From CAYXZO01 sp964469505 (GTDB lineage Bacteria > Fidelibacterota > UBA8477 > JABMPR01): a stretch of 18,651 bases of DNA. Of this stretch, positions 14,864 to 18,651 are shown one piece after another (position 1 is the stretch's first letter; the number at the start of each line of letters is the position of its first letter). The position numbers were made by a program, and so were the translations under genes. Under the pieces are notes generated by a model. That model was not told the DNA's origin, searched no databases, and saw only the letters and a program-made list of their open reading frames with translations. The stretch is taken from assembly GCA_964469505.1 (NCBI GenBank), contig CAYXZO010000045.1, positions 1 through 18,651 on the forward strand. Reading direction: 5' to 3'.

Positions 14864-16461
14864 GGCAGTTCCTCCTGGAATATCTCCGTGAAAATGTAAC
14901 GCATGACGGCCACCACGTTTTGCCGCCCGTTGCAGAAGTGAAACGGCAAAGAGAAGAAAATGGAGTAGCCACTGGTGGGTGAGGGATGGTACAGCTGGGC
15001 GATGGGAGGATTACCCTCCCAGGCGTCGAAAGCGTTACGCGGTTCTTGCAGGATGAACAGGTCCCGACTCCAGGCGCCAGCCTCCATTAGTCCGGGGTAA
15101 TAGGCGCTTACCCGGCGGGCTATAAGAGCGTCCGTTTCCAGGTAGAATTCCGGTAGCAAGCGAGTGGAGTCGGTGAAAAAGGGATCCACGCAGCGAATTT
15201 CCAGCCCGGTGAGCATACGGCCGGTGGGATTCAGCACGAAGGTAGAATCGATACTGATGAAGGTGTAGTCGGGATCAGGTCGCAAAGAAGAGACGAAAAG
15301 ATCACCTCCATTATCCACGAAAGCGCTGAGACCGCCGTCGGCGTCCGGCAGGTGGGGCGCTTCTGAGTAATGGTACCAGAGCACCACCTGGAAATAACCG
15401 AACCAGGCCGCCTGGTCGGTCTGGGTGTATGGTATCCATCGGTGATCGTCCCGGACCTCCATTACGGAATAACCGTCAGGCCCCACCAGACTGTCCAGCA
15501 AACTGGTGTAAAAATCGCGGGTGTTGCCATTGTCCAGGGCGTAATCGTCCACCAGCAACACCGTTCCCCGAGGCTCGCGCACATACCAACCGTTGGGGTG
15601 GGTCAAATCGGCGGAATCCGGATACATCAGCAAATTGCTGGGGGCTCCTGCTGTATCCACCGCCTGCACGAAGAAGCGGTGGAAACCGGGAGAAATATCC
15701 CACAGGGTGACGCTGGAAGCCGACCCCGGCAGGTAGCTCCAATGACTGGTGTCATCCAAGGCGTATCGGATGCGGCTGACAGTCTCCAGGCCATCGGGGT
15801 CCTGTACCATCCACACAAAGGTGCGGGTGGGGAAAGAACGCTCAGCCGAATCGGGGCTGGTGCCCACGGGAGGATTACTGCCCGGCACGAACTCGATGGA
15901 GGGCGGCTGGTTGGCTACCGGCAGACGCAGGGTAGCCGGGGTGGGATCCACCGCTCCACTGTCATCCACCGCTTTGACCTGGAAGGTGAACTCAGCATAA
16001 GCTTCCAATAGGGGAAGAAAGAAAGTATCCTGTTCCTGATCAGTATAATTCCACTCCGACTGAAAGTCCCAGCGATAGTAGTAACCCACTACTTCCCCGT
16101 CGGGGTCATTGCCCCACCAGTGCAAGACCTGCACGCTGGTGGTGGTATCCGGGAGCTGACGAATCACCTGATAAATCGTGTCCCTGGTCAGGATGGAATC
16201 GCCGGAAAGGGAATCGTAACGCATGGTGTCGATTATCAACGTATCGATCACCTCGGGGGGGAAATTCAAAATCAGGAAAGTTTCCGGGGGGCGGTTGGCA
16301 TTCCGGTCAGTATGGGCTTTTTCCTCAAAGGGATTGGGTAGGCGATCACAAGCGAAGAATAATAAAAGAACGATTCCCAACCAGGCGCCCCGTCGGATTC
16401 CAGGTTTCAATGGGGGCTTCGATCCCACAGGATCAGCTGGCCGCAGAGATTCAGGTTTCAT
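14860..16461 (-). CDS. Lipoprotein with Ig-like domains and glutamine-amidotransferase-like domain
   Basis: 533 aa from ATG 16461. Lipobox LFFAC places the lipidated cysteine at residue 38. Two Ig/fibronectin-like modules follow (about 59-183 and 186-273; note DPDGEVVGYYYRWD and DPDGLETVSRIRYALDD), then a domain (about 298-525) beginning GTVLLVDDYALDN with YFQVVLWYHYSE and AFVDNGGDLFVSS, the pattern of class I glutamine-amidotransferase-like folds found in surface proteins; no catalytic Cys-His pair is evident. A DT-rich stretch (71-110) precedes the first module. A TTG nine codons upstream (16488) with AAGGGGAT two bases before it is the alternative start. Coupled to the receptor gene by a 4-nt overlap, suggesting a shared complex at the outer membrane. 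Function not recognised. Confidence 0.75.
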   Translation of the reverse strand: MKPESLRPADPVGSKPPLKPGIRRGAWLGIVLLLFFACDRLPNPFEEKAHTDRNANRPPETFLILNFPPEVIDTLIIDTMRYDSLSGDSILTRDTIYQVIRQLPDTTTSVQVLHWWGNDPDGEVVGYYYRWDFQSEWNYTDQEQDTFFLPLLEAYAEFTFQVKAVDDSGAVDPTPATLRLPVANQPPSIEFVPGSNPPVGTSPDSAERSFPTRTFVWMVQDPDGLETVSRIRYALDDTSHWSYLPGSASSVTLWDISPGFHRFFVQAVDTAGAPSNLLMYPDSADLTHPNGWYVREPRGTVLLVDDYALDNGNTRDFYTSLLDSLVGPDGYSVMEVRDDHRWIPYTQTDQAAWFGYFQVVLWYHYSEAPHLPDADGGLSAFVDNGGDLFVSSLRPDPDYTFISIDSTFVLNPTGRMLTGLEIRCVDPFFTDSTRLLPEFYLETDALIARRVSAYYPGLMEAGAWSRDLFILQEPRNAFDAWEGNPPIAQLYHPSPTSGYSIFFSLPFHFCNGRQNVVAVMRYIFTEIFQEELP

Positions 16462-16489
16462 AATTCTTTCTGATTCCAAGTTCTGCAAA

Positions 16490-16504
16490 TCCCCTTAATG
16501 GGGA
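16490..16504 (-). promoter_or_regulatory. Small hairpin covering the AAGGGGA site upstream of the lipoprotein
   Basis: Perfect 5-bp stem TCCCC (16490-16494) with GGGGA (16500-16504) around the loop TTAAT. On the minus strand it includes the purine-rich AAGGGGA that would serve the alternative TTG start of the lipoprotein gene. Its arm overlaps the larger hairpin at 16502-16542 by three bases, so the two cannot form fully together. Confidence 0.35.
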
Positions 16505-16542
16505 GCGGAAGGAGTAACGTAACCCTCTTCTCCCCCCGCTCC
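16502..16542 (-). terminator. GC-rich hairpin after the glycoside-hydrolase-like gene
   Basis: Arms 16502-16514 and 16530-16542. On the minus strand GGAGCGGGGGGAG pairs with CTCCTTCCGCTCC; the two central positions are G-T, so the stem is complete (13 pairs) in a minus-strand RNA but has two A-C mismatches in plus-strand RNA. It begins 12 nt past the stop of the glycoside-hydrolase-like gene. It has no U-tract, so it may be a rho-independent-like block, a 3'-end stabiliser or an attenuator, rather than a classical terminator. Confidence 0.55.
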
Positions 16543-16553
16543 AAGTCAGGTTG

Positions 16554-18452
16554 CTATTTCAACAATAGCATCTTGCCGGTCAAGCGCTCCGAACCGGCTT
16601 GCAAGCTATACAAATAAATTCCCGACGCCACGGGTTCTCCGTCGGCATCGCGACCATCCCAAACCACCTGGTACTCCCCAGTGCTCAACCATTTGTTCAT
16701 TAGAGTCCTTACCAGCAAACCCCTCGGGTTGTAAACCACTAATTTCACCTCACTTGCCTGCGGAATATGGAATGCAATGGTGGTAGTGGGATTAAAGGGG
16801 TTGGGATAGTTGCAATTAATAGTCATATGATCAGGGATCACTTCATCCCTTGAAATACCCACGGAAAATTCGCAAACGTGGTCCAGTAAAGCCTGGAACT
16901 TAGGGGCGATGATGTCATAGGGTGGCATCTGGGTAAACTGATTTTCCAGAGCCCCCCAACTACCATATTGCCCATCCTGGGGAGAAATGAATGAAAAATG
17001 CATAAACAGGGAGGTCCCATTTCCAGCGAGATTAGCAAGGGTGTCCAGCAACTGATCATACAAAACATACATGGCTGGATCGGTCTGCGCTTCCACTAGC
17101 ACATTATTATAAGGCTGTTCACTCCCAAAAGGCTCCGGGGTGAAGTGTTGTCCTCCCTCGTAATGGAGCAATTTCAGGTTGTAGTTCTCAGCTATGTCTC
17201 GGTGCTCAAGCAAATAGGGGTACAAACGCGAGTCGAATTCATATTGCGCCAGTTGGAAGACGGTTCCCACCGTGAGGTCGTTGCCGTAAGCGTTCAAAGA
17301 GTCGCCATCGAGGCCCACATACGTCCCGCAAGCAATAGCGTCCACTTTCCCTGGCGTAATTTGGGATAGAATCCGGTCCACGATATCGGGCCAATACAAC
17401 TGGGCTCCCACGACCCGTACCAAGCGCTGGGTTTGACCGGCAAAAACGCTATCCCAGATAGCCATAACCTCTTCAATTTTCGGACCCAAGCGTTCGGGCC
17501 AATCCAGGTTTTGATCCAGGGAATCCAATCCGTATTGGGCCTGGGTAAACATCCAGTTCCAAAGTTCGTTGGAGTATTCCACATAAATAGTGCGGTTCGG
17601 GCTGAGATTGTCTCTGAACAAAATCGCCATCTGGGCGATGAAATTATCGTCGGCGGCATGGGGGATACAAATCCAGGGATCAGCCCCCTTCAAGTTGCAT
17701 AGGGTAATCATCCATTCGTACGGCACACCTTTTATGGTGTATGTGTAATCATCCACCTGGGGCCTATCGGACCAGCGCCGCAGTTCGGAATTATTAGTGT
17801 ATCCCCAATCCATGAAACGGATGTATTTAAACGGCTCCAGTTTGTCCAGCCATTGGGGACAAAAGGGTTCTTCCTGGTAGGTCGTCTCCGTGCCCGGCAT
17901 TAGAAAGCGAATGTTGCGAATATGATTCCCGGCAACGGATTCTTTGATATACATAACGATTACCGCATCCTGCCCGGTGTTCACTTCGACTTCCAATCTT
18001 CCCGGAGCCTCGTCGGTTATAACCGCGTCACCCCAGAAATCTATGACACCTTCCCCATCATAAAGCAGCACGTAAGTTCCGCTGACCAACGAGGCAGCGT
18101 TAGCCCAGATGGTAAACACGCATTGGGAGGTGTCAGTATTGGGATGATTAATGCTGACTGGTAGTTCCAGCGGATAACCGTTTTCATCCAGGTCAATGGA
18201 GTCTATCAAACCTGTGTCGAACATATTCTGCCCGCCTTCAACCCATTCAACATTAGTAGTACCCCAACTGCGAGCGTATTTCATGATATTCACGAAAGGC
18301 CATTCACTGCCGTAATCAGAAGGTCCTGCCAGATTCATTCCAATAGCTAAGGGACAACTATCAACCATTCGCCCCCAACATACGGCATTGAATAATACCC
18401 CCATCAGACAGACCTGAATAACCTTGTGCCTGATCAGGCCCCCCTCCCGCAA
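16554..18452 (-). CDS. Secreted glycoside-hydrolase-like protein with FlgD/type IX sorting tail
   Basis: 632 aa from the TTG at 18452. A signal sequence (about residues 9-27, HKVIQVCLMGVLFNAVCWG) is followed by AIGMNLAGPSDYGSEWPFV, a carbohydrate-binding-like beta region, and an apparent TIM-barrel region. YVEYSNELWNWMF offers an acid/base Glu (E296) after Asn, and LLHYEGGQHF a possible nucleophile (E432), the spacing and context of clan-GH-A-like hydrolases; substrate unknown. The last 85 residues are a FlgD-like/Por secretion tail (NYPNPFNPTTTI ... WDGRDADGEPVASGIYLYSL ... KMLLLK), marking export and surface anchoring. An open frame reaches 18605 but would cross the hairpin at 18567-18602, so I prefer a start nearer the signal peptide; GTG 18488 and ATG 18404 remain possible. 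Confidence 0.75.
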   Translation of the reverse strand: MREGGLIRHKVIQVCLMGVLFNAVCWGRMVDSCPLAIGMNLAGPSDYGSEWPFVNIMKYARSWGTTNVEWVEGGQNMFDTGLIDSIDLDENGYPLELPVSINHPNTDTSQCVFTIWANAASLVSGTYVLLYDGEGVIDFWGDAVITDEAPGRLEVEVNTGQDAVIVMYIKESVAGNHIRNIRFLMPGTETTYQEEPFCPQWLDKLEPFKYIRFMDWGYTNNSELRRWSDRPQVDDYTYTIKGVPYEWMITLCNLKGADPWICIPHAADDNFIAQMAILFRDNLSPNRTIYVEYSNELWNWMFTQAQYGLDSLDQNLDWPERLGPKIEEVMAIWDSVFAGQTQRLVRVVGAQLYWPDIVDRILSQITPGKVDAIACGTYVGLDGDSLNAYGNDLTVGTVFQLAQYEFDSRLYPYLLEHRDIAENYNLKLLHYEGGQHFTPEPFGSEQPYNNVLVEAQTDPAMYVLYDQLLDTLANLAGNGTSLFMHFSFISPQDGQYGSWGALENQFTQMPPYDIIAPKFQALLDHVCEFSVGISRDEVIPDHMTINCNYPNPFNPTTTIAFHIPQASEVKLVVYNPRGLLVRTLMNKWLSTGEYQVVWDGRDADGEPVASGIYLYSLQAGSERLTGKMLLLK

Positions 18453-18566
18453 TAGGTCGGCATTTTGCTTTCCTCTATTTTGTATCACCTCGGGATTCCA
18501 CTTTCCTGGGCGGCACCCAAAGTTCGAGTTCACCCCCCATGAACCTATCCCGGGCGTCAAATATGA

Positions 18567-18602
18567 AGCGGGAGGAGTTGATAAGCCTTCACTCCTCCCG
18601 CT
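18567..18602 (-). terminator. GC-rich hairpin after the partial gene at the right edge
   Basis: Perfect 12-bp inverted repeat AGCGGGAGGAGT (18567-18578) and ACTCCTCCCGCT (18591-18602) with a 12-nt loop, 12 nt past the stop of the partial gene at 18615. After the second arm the minus strand reads TCATATTTG, only weakly T-rich. Its stem sequence resembles the hairpin at 16502-16542 (shared GAGCGGGRGGAG). Its presence suggests the downstream gene starts after this point. Confidence 0.6.
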
Positions 18603-18614
18603 CACAACGTTGTT

Positions 18615-18651
18615 TTATTTCAACAAGAGCATCTTGCCTGTCAGCAGCCGG
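18615..18651 (-). CDS. 3' end of a gene with a FlgD/type IX secretion tail (partial)
   Basis: The minus strand reads RLLTGKMLLLK and a TAA stop at 18615-18617; the gene continues past the right edge. The last residues match the end of the glycoside-hydrolase-like protein (RLTGKMLLLK), and even the codons are nearly the same. So it is very likely another exported protein with the same sorting tail. Only 11 codons are visible; the body of the protein cannot be judged. Confidence 0.75.
   Translation of the reverse strand, partial: RLLTGKMLLLK

Noticed and set aside
15370..16011. 213-codon plus-strand open frame
   Set aside because: Antisense to the Ig-like lipoprotein; histidine- and glycine-rich translation typical of a shadow frame.
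18453..18605. N-terminal extension of the glycoside-hydrolase-like protein to GTG 18605
   Set aside because: The extension crosses a perfect 12-bp hairpin downstream of the preceding gene and would put about 60 residues before the signal peptide.
1..18651. tRNA or rRNA genes, insertion sequences or transposases
   Set aside because: I looked for cloverleaf-like and rRNA-like segments and transposase motifs and found none.

Overview
The window reads as a piece of a metagenome-type assembly (a run of exactly 100 N interrupts one gene) from a Gram-negative bacterium, probably of the FCB superphylum (for example candidate phylum KSB1, Calditrichota, Marinimicrobia or Zixibacteria). The best clue is the FlgD-like/type IX secretion tail with an NYPNPFNPTTTI motif. 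It is supported by a PorV/PorQ-type outer-membrane protein, a TonB-dependent receptor with an N-terminal carboxypeptidase-regulatory-like domain, and lipoproteins with Ig-like and NHL folds. No 16S rRNA or other strong phylogenetic marker is present, so the lineage is an inference. Every convincing gene lies on the minus strand.

Left half (1-9052): a complete type I-B CRISPR-Cas locus. In transcription order it runs cas6 - cas8b (csh1/TM1802 type) - cas7 (csh2 type) - cas5 - cas3 (HD + helicase) - cas1 - cas2 - cas4, then a 152-bp leader, then a CRISPR array of 37-bp repeats that continues past the left edge. The genes overlap or nearly abut, as expected of one operon. On the minus strand each repeat ends in ATTGAAAC, the usual crRNA 5' handle, so the array is transcribed leftward and its leader lies between cas4 and the array. 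Cas6 would process pre-crRNA, Cas8b/Cas7/Cas5 (plus a Cas11b small subunit probably translated from inside cas8b) would form Cascade, Cas3 would degrade targets, and Cas1/Cas2/Cas4 would acquire spacers.

Middle (9053-9471): 419 bp without a convincing gene. It holds the cas operon upstream region, a cluster of small hairpins that could be a plus-strand RNA, and a degenerate element resembling dispersed intergenic repeats.

Right half (9472-18651): an envelope and secretion region. From right to left it contains the last 11 codons of a gene with a secretion-tail end, a secreted glycoside-hydrolase-like protein with the same kind of tail, a lipoprotein with Ig-like and glutamine-amidotransferase-like domains, a TonB-dependent receptor, a PorV/PorQ-like barrel, and an NHL-propeller lipoprotein. 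The lipoprotein, receptor and PorV-like genes overlap by 1-4 nt and are surely co-translated. The two tail-bearing genes are each followed by a related GC-rich hairpin. Two inverted arrays of a CCNGTYT heptad lie at the NHL gene, one of them encoding part of its signal peptide. The CRISPR half looks more AT-rich than the envelope half.
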